Assembly: GCA_025463055.1 (NCBI GenBank)
Contig: JAOAPV010000045.1
Location: 1 to 48,203 of the forward strand
DNA from: Candidatus Acidiferrum typicum
Lineage (GTDB): Bacteria; Acidobacteriota; Terriglobia; Acidiferrales; UBA7541
Length of the DNA: 48,203 bases
Reading direction: 5' to 3'
The notes under the pieces were generated by a model. The model ran no database searches, was not told where the DNA came from, and was given only the letters and a program-made list of their open reading frames with translations. This document shows positions 1 through 8,149 of this stretch, piece by piece (within the stretch, counting starts at the first letter, position 1; each line of letters opens with the position of its first letter). Both the position numbers and the translations under genes were made by a program.

Positions 1-88
1 ACAGGCTCAGCGTTTCGGTTTTCGGCTTGCAGCCGCCGAGGGCGGTGATAAGAAGGGCGGTACAGAAGAGCAGCGAGCGTTGCGTCAT
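1..88 (-). CDS. Lipoprotein N-terminus, partial (cut by window edge)
   Basis: The reverse strand from 88 opens with ATG and encodes a short basic start, a hydrophobic stretch and a lipobox ending LGGC (Cys at residue 20), followed by a polar KPKTET segment. This is a type II signal peptide, so the product is predicted to be a membrane-anchored lipoprotein; its function is not visible because only 29 codons lie in the window. A GAGGCCGG-like ribosome site lies just upstream. The start is 19 bp after the stop of the amidohydrolase gene on the same strand, so the two are probably co-transcribed. The call rests on lipobox and context only. Confidence 0.6.
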   Translation of the reverse strand, partial: MTQRSLLFCTALLITALGGCKPKTETLSL

Positions 89-107
89 TATGGTCCGGCC
101 TCGCACT

Positions 108-1817
108 TCACTGTGCCGGCGCCTGATAGACTACACGCCCGCCGACGATGGTCGTCAAGACTTTGGTTTGCGAGATGCGGTGCGGATCGACCTCGAAGAT
201 ATTCTGCGAAACGATGATCAGATCGGCAAGTTTTCCAGGTTCGATCGACCCTTCGGTTTTCTCGCGGTGCCCCGCGTACGCGGCACCAAGCGTGTATCCG
301 CGAACCGTCTCCCCCACGCTTAGCCGCTGCTCCGGAACGAAGCCGGCTTCGGGCTTGCCTTCCGTGGTCTGGCGGGTGACGGCGGTCTGAATGCCCTCCC
401 AGGGATTTAGCGTCACGACGGGCCAATCGCTGCCAAACGCAAGACGCCCGCCAGCATTCGAGATACTTTTCCACGCCCAGGCTCGCGAGGCCCGGTCCTG
501 GCCGGCGTTTCGCGCCCAGACCTCCATCGTATTCGTGTCCGGATAGGAATGTAGCGGCTGCATGCTGGCTATAACGCCGAGTTTTCCGAAGCGAGAAATG
601 TCCGCGGCGGTAATCGTCTCGATGTGCTCAATACGCGGCCGCCGGTCGTTTGTGTGGTTGACCTGCTCAGCGTGTTCATAAGCATCCAGAGCTGTGCGAA
701 CTCCATATTCGCCGATGGCGTGCGTGAAAAGTTGGAGGCCGCGCTTATCGAGTTCGGCAACCGCCGCGCTGTATTTTACCGGATCCCAAAATAACTTGCC
801 CTTCGTCGAAGGATCATCGCTGTAAGGCTCCAGCATCGCCGCGGTGTGCGATTCGATGACGCCGTCGGCCATCATTTTCACTACGTTGGTATCAATCCAC
901 TCGTCGTGAAATTTCTTGCGAGCCCCTTCGATAGCGTCAATGTCTTCGGGGCGGAGCTCCGGTGGATTCAGAAAATACGCGACGTAGAAACGGAGCGTTT
1001 GCTGGCCTTGTCGGCGCAGCTCGTTATAGAGGTCGAGATACTCGAAGTCACCACCGGCGCTGTGCACCCGCGTGAGCCCGTGTTCATTTGACCATTTCAT
1101 TCCAGCGCGAAGAGCCGCGAGATTTTCGCTGCGAGACGGCTTCGGAACAACCCGCACGACAAGGCGTTGAGCGGATTCCTTCAGCGCTCCGGTTGCTTCG
1201 TGTGTTTTCGCGTCACGCACAATCACGCCGTTCGGAGGATCGGCAGTGTCATTGGTGATTCCGGCGGCGGAGAGTGCTTTGGAATTGGCCCAATAGGTAT
1301 GGCCATCATAGCCCTCAAGAAAAACCGGGCGGTCCGGGAAAACTTCGTCGAGATATTTTTTGTGAGGCAAAGCTTCGGCGCCGAACATGGCGTAGTTCCA
1401 GCCGCGTCCCAGCACCCAGTCCTTGCCAGGATGTTTCGCGGCGTAGTCGCGCAAACGCTGCTGAATATCGGAAGCGTCCTTTGCACCTTCAAGATTTACG
1501 CGGCCGAGGCTTAAGGAGCCATCCAGAAAGTGGATGTGGCAATCGACGAAACCCGGAAGGACCAAATGGCCGCCGGCTTCGATCACCTCCGTCGTTGCAA
1601 AGTGCAGCTTGTAAATTGTTTCTTCATCCCCAACGGCCATAATTTTCCCGTCACGAATGGCCACAGCCGTTGCCCAGGGCTGCTCCTTATTGCCCGTATA
1701 CACCTTGCCCCGAGCGATGATCGTGTCTGCAATGGGTATGGGTTTTCGTGCTAAAGCCATGGTAATCGAAAGAGCCAGCGCGGCGGCGAGGAAGAACAAG
1801 ATGCTTTTAATCGTCAC
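108..1817 (-). CDS. YtcJ-like metal-dependent amidohydrolase (amidohydrolase family 3), exported
   Basis: 569 aa from a GTG at 1817, preceded by AAAGGGCG. The open frame extends 71 codons further upstream, but that part overlaps the regulator gene and lacks sense, so GTG-1817 is chosen: it gives an N-terminal hydrophobic signal-like segment (about residues 5-22). Visible family marks are the metal-binding HIH at 94-96 after LPGFVDC, a later MADGVIESHT segment, HAIGEYG, RIEHIET, and a distal GSDWPV whose Asp is the usual catalytic/metal residue. Family members hydrolyse amide, formamide or cyclic amide bonds; the substrate cannot be read from sequence. The gene starts 13 bp after the MerR-XRE-cupin regulator gene on the same strand and is followed by a lipoprotein gene, so it probably belongs to the amine-catabolism locus and acts in the periplasm. 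Confidence 0.85.
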   Translation of the reverse strand: MTIKSILFFLAAALALSITMALARKPIPIADTIIARGKVYTGNKEQPWATAVAIRDGKIMAVGDEETIYKLHFATTEVIEAGGHLVLPGFVDCHIHFLDGSLSLGRVNLEGAKDASDIQQRLRDYAAKHPGKDWVLGRGWNYAMFGAEALPHKKYLDEVFPDRPVFLEGYDGHTYWANSKALSAAGITNDTADPPNGVIVRDAKTHEATGALKESAQRLVVRVVPKPSRSENLAALRAGMKWSNEHGLTRVHSAGGDFEYLDLYNELRRQGQQTLRFYVAYFLNPPELRPEDIDAIEGARKKFHDEWIDTNVVKMMADGVIESHTAAMLEPYSDDPSTKGKLFWDPVKYSAAVAELDKRGLQLFTHAIGEYGVRTALDAYEHAEQVNHTNDRRPRIEHIETITAADISRFGKLGVIASMQPLHSYPDTNTMEVWARNAGQDRASRAWAWKSISNAGGRLAFGSDWPVVTLNPWEGIQTAVTRQTTEGKPEAGFVPEQRLSVGETVRGYTLGAAYAGHREKTEGSIEPGKLADLIIVSQNIFEVDPHRISQTKVLTTIVGGRVVYQAPAQ

Positions 1818-1830
1818 AGTTCGCCCTTTC

Positions 1831-2661
1831 TTAAAACGTCGGCGGAGTATTGACCCAGAGCAGCGAAGCTTCCGTGCGGCCGGGATTGCGCCAGCGATGC
1901 GGAGTCGAGCTTTCAAAGTAGAGACTATCACCGGTTTTAAGGTGGTAATGCTCCGTGTCGCCAAGCCAAATTTCAAATTCCCCGCGAAAAACGTGAAGAA
2001 ATTCCTCGCCCTCATGCGAATAGGGTTCACCGCTGCCGCCGCGCGGTTTTATATGGAAGAGATGGGGCTCCATGACGGTACTGCCCCAAGCGAGTAGTTC
2101 CATGCGAACGCCCGCGTTGGTCTCCAGAATTTTTCTTTGCGAAGGCCGCACGAGACGAGGATTTTCCCCAGCAGCCTCGAACAGCGAAAGAATATTGGTG
2201 CGATAGAAGCGCGCGATGCGGCGAAGAGTGGCTACGGATGAGCGCATCTGCCCACGTTCGAGCGAACTCAGAAAGCCAATGGATACGCCCGTAGCGCGAG
2301 CAACCTGCGCGAGCGAAAGCCCGCGGCGTACGCGGAGGCGGCGAAAGCGCTGTCCAGGGAGATTTGCAGCTTCTGGCGGAAGCGCCACAGCCCGCTGGCG
2401 CTTGAGCACATGAACAATGGCCGGAGGATTTAGTCCGCGAGCGCGGCGGAGAAAAAGCGCGCGTTGCAGCAGGCGCACGTCAGCTTCCGTATAAAGACGA
2501 TAGCGACTTTTTGAGCGCTGCGGTGTGACGAGGCCCAGCGCCTCCCAGGCACGCAGCGCTGAAGAGGAAATGCCAACGCGACGCGCCACTTCGCTGATGC
2601 GCAGCGTGACGCGCGCAGTGTGCTTACTCGATTTGACGGATAGATTCTTTTTCCTTGACAC
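1831..2661 (-). CDS. Three-domain transcription regulator: MerR HTH + XRE HTH + cupin sensor
   Basis: 276 aa from a GTG start. Residues about 18-90 form a MerR-type winged helix (ISEVARRVGISSSALRAWE, then SRYRLYTEADV). Residues about 105-162 form a Cro/C1-type helix-turn-helix (LRVRRGLSLAQVARATGVS, then FLSSLERGQ). Residues about 195-272 form a cupin barrel with PYSHEGEEFLHVFRG and a C-terminal SSTPHRWRNPG. XRE-cupin proteins such as PuuR commonly repress amine or amino-acid catabolic operons and bind a small ligand in the cupin. The added N-terminal MerR reader head is unusual. It is divergent from the TonB receptor gene and upstream of the amidohydrolase gene, so it is the probable regulator of both sides of the locus. 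A good sigma70-type promoter sits 30-60 bp upstream and an inverted repeat overlaps its -35 box. Confidence 0.88.
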   Translation of the reverse strand: MSRKKNLSVKSSKHTARVTLRISEVARRVGISSSALRAWEALGLVTPQRSKSRYRLYTEADVRLLQRALFLRRARGLNPPAIVHVLKRQRAVALPPEAANLPGQRFRRLRVRRGLSLAQVARATGVSIGFLSSLERGQMRSSVATLRRIARFYRTNILSLFEAAGENPRLVRPSQRKILETNAGVRMELLAWGSTVMEPHLFHIKPRGGSGEPYSHEGEEFLHVFRGEFEIWLGDTEHYHLKTGDSLYFESSTPHRWRNPGRTEASLLWVNTPPTF

Positions 2662-2683
2662 CGATGCTGGCTTTCTCTAAGTT
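2655..2683 (+). promoter_or_regulatory. Weak candidate promoter for the TonB receptor operon
   Basis: A perfect -35 TTGACA (2655-2660) lies 17 bp before TAAGTT (2678-2683), which matches the -10 consensus poorly. It overlaps the regulator start codon on the other strand. The -10 mismatch suggests a need for activation, in line with a MerR-type factor, but this is inference. Confidence 0.3.
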
Positions 2684-2689
2684 TGCGGG

Positions 2690-2718
2690 ATTATAGTAAG
2701 GTTCAGGGGATGAGGCAA
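2690..2718 (-). promoter_or_regulatory. Sigma70-type promoter for the regulator-amidohydrolase operon
   Basis: On the reverse strand there is a -35 box TTGCCT (2718-2713), a 17-bp spacer and a perfect -10 box TATAAT (2695-2690), about 30 bp upstream of the GTG at 2661. Both match and spacing are near consensus. Inferred from sequence only. Confidence 0.6.
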
Positions 2719-2722
2719 CCTC
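2712..2722. promoter_or_regulatory. Candidate operator: GAGG-CAA-CCTC inverted repeat over the -35 box
   Basis: GAGGCAACCTC is a perfect 4+4 inverted repeat overlapping the -35 box of the leftward promoter; a further GCCTC half-site follows at 2731-2735. Its position suggests autoregulation by the MerR-XRE-cupin protein and possibly control of the divergent receptor gene. The repeat is short, so it could be chance. Confidence 0.35.
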
Positions 2723-2767
2723 GAAGAGTAGCCTCGCAAAAAATTCCTCGTTAAAAGGGGTGGGGCC

Positions 2768-5700
2768 ATGAGGAAAGATCTTCACATTGGGCTGAATGGC
2801 AAGCCTTTTCGTTTCGTGTGCGCGCTGGCAATCATGTTGGCCGCCGCCGTTTTCAGCAATGCGCAGAGCACGGGCGGCCGCGTTCGCGGCACGGTGACCG
2901 ATTCCAGCGGTGCCGCGATCACCGGGGCGAAGCTCTTACTTACGAATGAAGCCAATGGGACGCAGCGAGACACCCAATCGGGATCAAACGGCGAATACAT
3001 TTTCCTCGAGGTCCCTGTAGGAACGTATCAGATCGAGGTCACCCAGCAAGGCTTCAAAAAGTATTTTCGCAAGGGGCTGGTGGTAAACCTGAACGAAGTG
3101 GTCAGTCTGGATATCCCTCTCCAAATTGGCGGAACGAGTGAGGTCGTGGAAGTTACCGGCGCGCCGCCGCTGGTGGATACGACATCGACGCAACTGGGCG
3201 CCGTGGTGAACGAACGCGCGGTAAGCCAACTGCCCCTGGCACAGCGCGACGCGTATCAATTGCTGCAGTTGCAGCCTGGCGTGCAGTCGCAAGTTGGATT
3301 GGATACGGTGTACGGCAGCGACCGCGCGGGAGTGGTCAGCGTTAACGGCGGACGCGGACGCGACAACAATTTCACCGTCAACGGCGGAGACGGGAACGAC
3401 CAATTTGCGGGATTGCCGGCGATTCAGCCTTCTCCAGACGCTATCGCAGAGTTTCGCGTATTAACCAACACGTTTGACGCGGAGTACGGGCGCAATTCGG
3501 GCGCGGTTGTGAACGTCGTGACGAAGTCCGGAACAAATAATTTTCACGGCAGCACGTACGAATTCTTCAGGAATGATGCGCTAAACGCGAAGGGTTTTTT
3601 CGACACAACAAAGCTTTCCTATTTGCAAAACCAGTTTGGAGCGACACTGGGCGGCCCCATTCACAAGGACAAGACCTTCTTCTTTGTCAGTTACGAAGGT
3701 GACCGCATTCGCCGAGGCACATCGGGAGATACCGTGAACGTCCCGACGGCGGCTGAGCGCGTCGGCGATTTTTCCGCGGGGCCGACCTTTGCCGGCACAC
3801 TCGCGAACGCCAATATCCTGAATAATCGACCAGGCTGTTTAGCAGCGCTCGGGCGCAGCTCCAATATTGCGGACGGCACGCCGTACGCGAATATTTTCAC
3901 GGCCAACCAAATTCCTACCGCGTGCATGGACCAAACGGCGCTGGACCTCATGAATCAGTTCGTCCCGCAAGCAAATATCGGGGACACACTGTTCCAGGGA
4001 GTGCCCCTGGGACATGAGCGTAGCAACCAGTTCACAGTAAAGATCGATCACGAATTGACAAAGAATCAACGCCTGACTGGCTACTACTACTTGACCGATC
4101 ATTATCTTGCCAAGCCATTCGCGCGATTTCAGGCGGGCGGAGCAAACCTTCCAGGGTTCGGCGATCTAACCGACGAGCGCATCCAGCAAATCAATATCAG
4201 CCACACGTGGACGATTGGCGCGACGGCGGTGAACGAAGCGCGGTTTACCCTGTTCCGCGAGGGCCAGGGAACGTTTTTGCATCCGCAGCATACCGCCCTG
4301 GTCCAAGACTCTTGCAAAACGGTTCCGGTAGCCAACTGCTTCGCGGACCCGACCAATCCAGACCTCGGAATCCACCCCGGACTGGGTGCGAGTCGCGAAG
4401 GAGTGCCGTTCGTCAATATTTCCGGCGGATTCAATATCGGCAACAATTTCGAAGGTGAGTTGCCGCAAATAGGCAACACCTTCCAGTGGTCGGACAATTT
4501 CAGCAAAACGATCGGCAAGCACGACCTCAAGTTCGGAGGCGACGTCCGGTACCAGAAGTTCGATCAGTCGCTGTTTTTCGACGTTAGCGGGCAATACTTT
4601 TATTTCGGTGGCGGACCAAACGATCCGTGCCTGGGCACGATCGATCCGACTTCCGGAGTCTGCAGCTCGGTCAATCTCTTTCCCAACTATTTGCTGGGAT
4701 TGCCCGATGAATACGGCCAAGGCTCCGCGCAGCAAGAGCGTGTAAGAACAAAGGCGCTCTACCTGTTCGCACAAGATAGTTACAAGCTTCGCCCGAACGT
4801 CACGCTGAACTACGGCTTGCGCTGGGAGTTGACGACTCCACAGGCCGACGCGGGACAAAAAGTGCAAACGTTCCGTCCCGGACAGGCCACAACGATTTAT
4901 CCGTGCCAACTCTCGGCCACGACTCAGGCGGCGCTTGGATACGCGGACACGAATTGCAATCCGGGCGGCTCCGCGCAGGCGGTATTTCCGTTGGGTGTAG
5001 TCGTTCCTGGTGACACAGGCGTTCCAAAAGGATTGTCCAACACATACTACAAATCATTTGCGCCCCGAATCGGTGTGGCGTGGAGTCCTGACGCCAAGGA
5101 TGGCATCTTGGGCAAGCTATTTGGAGGCACCGGCAAAACCAGCATACGCGCGGGCTTCGGAATTTTTTACAACCCGGTGGAACAATTGGTACTGGAACAA
5201 TTCAGCGCGGAACCGCCATTCGGCGGCAGCACCTTCGTGTTCAATACTCAATTCAACACGCCGTTCCTGGGCCAGGATGGGAGCACGACCTTCCCGAATC
5301 CTTTCAATGGAATCTTGAACCCACCGCGCGGGAAACCGGTAGACTGGTCCGTATTCCGCCCCATTCTCTTGTTCGGCCAGGCGGCAAAGAATCCGCGGAC
5401 CCAGTATGCGGAGCAGTACAACCTGACGATTCAGCGAGAAGTCGCAAAAGACTTAGTGCTGCAACTTGCGTACGTAGGGCGCCAGGGACATCGTCTGCTT
5501 GCGTCGCAGGATCTCAATCCTGGAAACCCGCAGACGTGCCTCGATCTGCAGACAATCTCTGCCTTGCCGCCAAACAACGATCCTTCGCTGGGTTGCGGAC
5601 CCTTCCTCGCGGACAGTGCCTATACCCTTGTTGTCCCAGCTGGCCAGACTTTCCATTTGCCCTACGCTCCACCGAAAACTCCCGGCGGGCCGAACATTCC

Positions 5701-6589
5701 GTGCCCGATTGCGAACGCTCCGGCCGCCTGCACGATCACAGGGGCGTCAGGCGGTACACCGATTACGCTGGTCGGAACTCGGCCGTACTCCTCGCCATTT
5801 TGCGACCCGCTGAGTGGGAACGGATGTCCCTCGGATGGCATTCCAGTGATCTCCGATATTTTCACGCAGAATACGATTTCCAACTCTGCTTACAATGGAT
5901 TCCAGGCCAGCCTGGAGAAGCGCTTCTCGCACGGGCTGCAGTTTGAGGCGGCCTACACCTACGGGAAGTCCATCGATAACGCGTCCACGTTTGAGAGCTT
6001 GGTGGACCCCGTGAACCCGAAGCGGAATCGCGCCCTCTCGTTGTTCGACGCGCGGAATCGGTTGGTCTTGAGCTACTACTGGGAACTGCCGGTCCCGAAG
6101 TATGAAGGTTTCAAGGGCAAGGCGCTGGACGGCTGGGGGATGTCGGGAATCACGACGTTTCAATCGGGCTTCCCGATTCGAATTACGGAGCAGGACGACA
6201 TCGAGCTGCAGTCCAGCTTTGACTTTGAGACCCCGGGGCAGCCGAATATAGCGGCCCCATTCCATAAGCTCGATCCGCGTGGCCCAGGAAACCTAGGATT
6301 TAATCCGGGCGCATTCACGGAGAATACGGTAGCGCCAGGAACAATTGGGAATGCCCCGCGAACGGTTTGCTGCGGACCAGGAATCAACAACTGGGAAATC
6401 GCCTTCCTGAAAATTACGCCGCTCAGCGAGCGTTTCAAGATGGAGTTTCGCGGCGAATTGTTCAATGCCTTCAATCACGCACAGTTCTTCCAGCCGGACG
6501 GGAATTTTACCGATGGTAGTGATTTCGGGCGCGTGAAACGCGCGCGCGATCCGCGTTTGATACAGTTCGCGCTTAAGCTGTCTTTCTGA
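2768..6589 (+). CDS. Oar-like TonB-dependent outer-membrane receptor with carboxypeptidase-regulatory domain
   Basis: 1273 aa. Residues 1-33 form a signal peptide ending near FSNAQS. Residues about 38-120 form a carboxypeptidase-regulatory-like beta-sandwich (GRVRGTVTDSSGAAITGA, then NGEYIFLEVPVGTYQIEV). A plug domain follows (TTSTQLGAVVN, QLPLAQRDAYQLL, AEYGRNSGAVVNVVTKSGTN), then a long barrel with alternating aromatic strands ending in a C-terminal Phe (ALKLSF), as expected for insertion by the Bam machinery. Such receptors are abundant in Acidobacteria and import large or scarce ligands; the ligand is unknown. The ATG is preceded by AAAAGGGGTGGGG. It heads a rightward gene set of two aminotransferases, a permease and two aldehyde dehydrogenases, suggesting outer-membrane uptake of an amine-containing substrate. 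Confidence 0.9.
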   Translation: MRKDLHIGLNGKPFRFVCALAIMLAAAVFSNAQSTGGRVRGTVTDSSGAAITGAKLLLTNEANGTQRDTQSGSNGEYIFLEVPVGTYQIEVTQQGFKKYFRKGLVVNLNEVVSLDIPLQIGGTSEVVEVTGAPPLVDTTSTQLGAVVNERAVSQLPLAQRDAYQLLQLQPGVQSQVGLDTVYGSDRAGVVSVNGGRGRDNNFTVNGGDGNDQFAGLPAIQPSPDAIAEFRVLTNTFDAEYGRNSGAVVNVVTKSGTNNFHGSTYEFFRNDALNAKGFFDTTKLSYLQNQFGATLGGPIHKDKTFFFVSYEGDRIRRGTSGDTVNVPTAAERVGDFSAGPTFAGTLANANILNNRPGCLAALGRSSNIADGTPYANIFTANQIPTACMDQTALDLMNQFVPQANIGDTLFQGVPLGHERSNQFTVKIDHELTKNQRLTGYYYLTDHYLAKPFARFQAGGANLPGFGDLTDERIQQINISHTWTIGATAVNEARFTLFREGQGTFLHPQHTALVQDSCKTVPVANCFADPTNPDLGIHPGLGASREGVPFVNISGGFNIGNNFEGELPQIGNTFQWSDNFSKTIGKHDLKFGGDVRYQKFDQSLFFDVSGQYFYFGGGPNDPCLGTIDPTSGVCSSVNLFPNYLLGLPDEYGQGSAQQERVRTKALYLFAQDSYKLRPNVTLNYGLRWELTTPQADAGQKVQTFRPGQATTIYPCQLSATTQAALGYADTNCNPGGSAQAVFPLGVVVPGDTGVPKGLSNTYYKSFAPRIGVAWSPDAKDGILGKLFGGTGKTSIRAGFGIFYNPVEQLVLEQFSAEPPFGGSTFVFNTQFNTPFLGQDGSTTFPNPFNGILNPPRGKPVDWSVFRPILLFGQAAKNPRTQYAEQYNLTIQREVAKDLVLQLAYVGRQGHRLLASQDLNPGNPQTCLDLQTISALPPNNDPSLGCGPFLADSAYTLVVPAGQTFHLPYAPPKTPGGPNIPCPIANAPAACTITGASGGTPITLVGTRPYSSPFCDPLSGNGCPSDGIPVISDIFTQNTISNSAYNGFQASLEKRFSHGLQFEAAYTYGKSIDNASTFESLVDPVNPKRNRALSLFDARNRLVLSYYWELPVPKYEGFKGKALDGWGMSGITTFQSGFPIRITEQDDIELQSSFDFETPGQPNIAAPFHKLDPRGPGNLGFNPGAFTENTVAPGTIGNAPRTVCCGPGINNWEIAFLKITPLSERFKMEFRGELFNAFNHAQFFQPDGNFTDGSDFGRVKRARDPRLIQFALKLSF

Positions 6590-6608
6590 GGCAGTAAGGG
6601 GCGTTAAA

Positions 6609-6649
6609 GTGGCGGGACGAGCGCGGCTCAAAAAGCCGCGCCTTGCCAC
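6609..6649. repeat. Nested hairpin between receptor and aminotransferase genes
   Basis: GTGGC (6609-6613) pairs with GCCAC (6645-6649), enclosing GCGCGGCT (6621-6628), loop CAAAA, AGCCGCGC (6634-6641). There is no downstream T-run, so it is not a standard terminator. It may lower readthrough, stabilise the receptor message, or be a dispersed palindromic element. Confidence 0.5.
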
Positions 6650-6715
6650 GCGCGGAGAACGATTCGAATGATACTGACTGCAGGGAAGAGACCTGCGTGA
6701 ATTACGGAGTTAGAC

Positions 6716-8098
6716 ATGCACGAAGGACTACAAAAGGAAATCGCGATTTACGAAAGGCGGACGCCGAAGTCCGCGGAGGCGCACGCGCGAGCGTTGAAGC
6801 GTATTCCGCTGGGCGTTGCAAGCAACTACCGGGCGTACGACCCGTATCCCATCTTCGTTAAGGAAGGGCAAGGCAGCAAAATCCGCGACGTTGACGGCAA
6901 CGAATATATCGACCACAACCTTTGTTTTGGCGCGCTGATGGCCGGCCACTGCCATCCCGCCGTCGTAAAGGCCATCGAAAAAGCGCTGCACATAGGAACT
7001 ACTTTCGGCATGCCTCACGATATGGAGTGGGAGCTTGCGGAGGAAATTTGCGGGCGCTACCCGGTGGAGATGGTGCGCTTCGGGTCGAGCGGCACCGAAG
7101 TCACGATGCACGCGTGCCGCATGGCACGCGCGGCCACCAAGCACGACAAAATTCTCAAATTCGAAGGTTCCTATCACGGCCTGCATGACACGGCGCTGGT
7201 AAGCGTCAAACCGAAACCAGAAGAGTACGGTGACATCAACGCGCCAACTTCAGTCCCCGGCGGGCTCGGCGTTCCTAAAGCAAGTGTTGAAAACGTGCCC
7301 ATAGCCACGTTCAACGATCTCGCCAGCGTAGAGCGGCGCTTTAAACAATTCCCCGGCGAGATTGCCGCAATCATCCTCGAGCCCATTCTGATGAACGTGG
7401 GCCTCTGCATGCCGCAGCCTGGCTTCTTGCAGGGTTTGCGCGATATCGCCACTAAAAACGGCGCGCTGCTCATTTTCGATGAAGTAAAAACCGGCGCAAA
7501 GTTGGCTTGGGGTGGCGCCAGCGAATATTTCGGTGTGAAGCCAGACATGATCTGCCTCGCGAAGTCCATCGGAGGTGGCGCGCCGCTCGGAGCATTCGGC
7601 GCAAGCCGCGCGGTTATGGACCTGATCTCTCAACACAAGGTGTTTCATGGCGGAACGTACAACACCAACCGAATCTCGATGGCCGCAGGGCTCGCAACGT
7701 TCCGCGAAGTGCTCACGCGCGAGAATTATGCGCACGTCGATAAGCTGAGCAAGAAGCTGACCGATGGTTACCGGCGAATCGTCGCAAAATCAGGATTGCA
7801 AGCATACGTGGCCACCGCCGGCGTAAACGGCGCATTGATGCTGTATCCGAAAGAAATTCACAACTACCGCGACTGGACGACGATCGATGTGGACCTCTGG
7901 CGGCAATACTGGTTCGCCATGGTGAATCGCGGCGTGCTGGCGCAACCTTACTGGTGGGACGAGCAGTGGACCATTTCGGTGCAGCATACCGACGCCGATA
8001 TCGATAAACACCTTGCGGCGTTTGAAGACGTAGCTCCGGCACTTGCGAAGGCCCAGCACGAGCGCGGCGCGGCGGCAGTCGGTTCGGCCGGACATTAG
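6716..8098 (+). CDS. Class III PLP aminotransferase, glutamate-1-semialdehyde-aminomutase-like
   Basis: 460 aa, ATG preceded by GGAG. Fold-type I hallmarks: DVDGNEYID (59-66), SSGTE binding the PLP phosphate (124-128), YHG (153-155), DEVKTG with the PLP-ring Asp (D255), and the Schiff-base lysine in LAKSIGGG (K283). Overall layout resembles glutamate-1-semialdehyde 2,1-aminomutase. However, the context (TonB receptor, APC permease, aldehyde dehydrogenases) argues for an amine or amino-acid transaminase/aminomutase in catabolism rather than HemL in haem synthesis. Substrate not determinable. Separated from the receptor gene by a nested hairpin, so it may be expressed at a lower level from the same transcript or from its own promoter. 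Confidence 0.85.
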   Translation: MHEGLQKEIAIYERRTPKSAEAHARALKRIPLGVASNYRAYDPYPIFVKEGQGSKIRDVDGNEYIDHNLCFGALMAGHCHPAVVKAIEKALHIGTTFGMPHDMEWELAEEICGRYPVEMVRFGSSGTEVTMHACRMARAATKHDKILKFEGSYHGLHDTALVSVKPKPEEYGDINAPTSVPGGLGVPKASVENVPIATFNDLASVERRFKQFPGEIAAIILEPILMNVGLCMPQPGFLQGLRDIATKNGALLIFDEVKTGAKLAWGGASEYFGVKPDMICLAKSIGGGAPLGAFGASRAVMDLISQHKVFHGGTYNTNRISMAAGLATFREVLTRENYAHVDKLSKKLTDGYRRIVAKSGLQAYVATAGVNGALMLYPKEIHNYRDWTTIDVDLWRQYWFAMVNRGVLAQPYWWDEQWTISVQHTDADIDKHLAAFEDVAPALAKAQHERGAAAVGSAGH

Positions 8099-8149
8099 CG
8101 CTATTCTCGGCTGCGCTCTCGCGTGCGCGGCTGCCAACGGAGATGAAGA

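Noticed and set aside
1818-2030. 71-codon upstream extension of the amidohydrolase frame
   Set aside because: It overlaps the regulator gene in another frame, has no signal peptide at its start, and GTG-1817 has a ribosome site and gives a normal signal-like N-terminus.
6716-8098. Reading this aminotransferase as HemL of haem synthesis
   Set aside because: Fold and motifs resemble HemL, but it lies in an amine-catabolism gene set with no haem gene nearby; kept as an unassigned class III enzyme.
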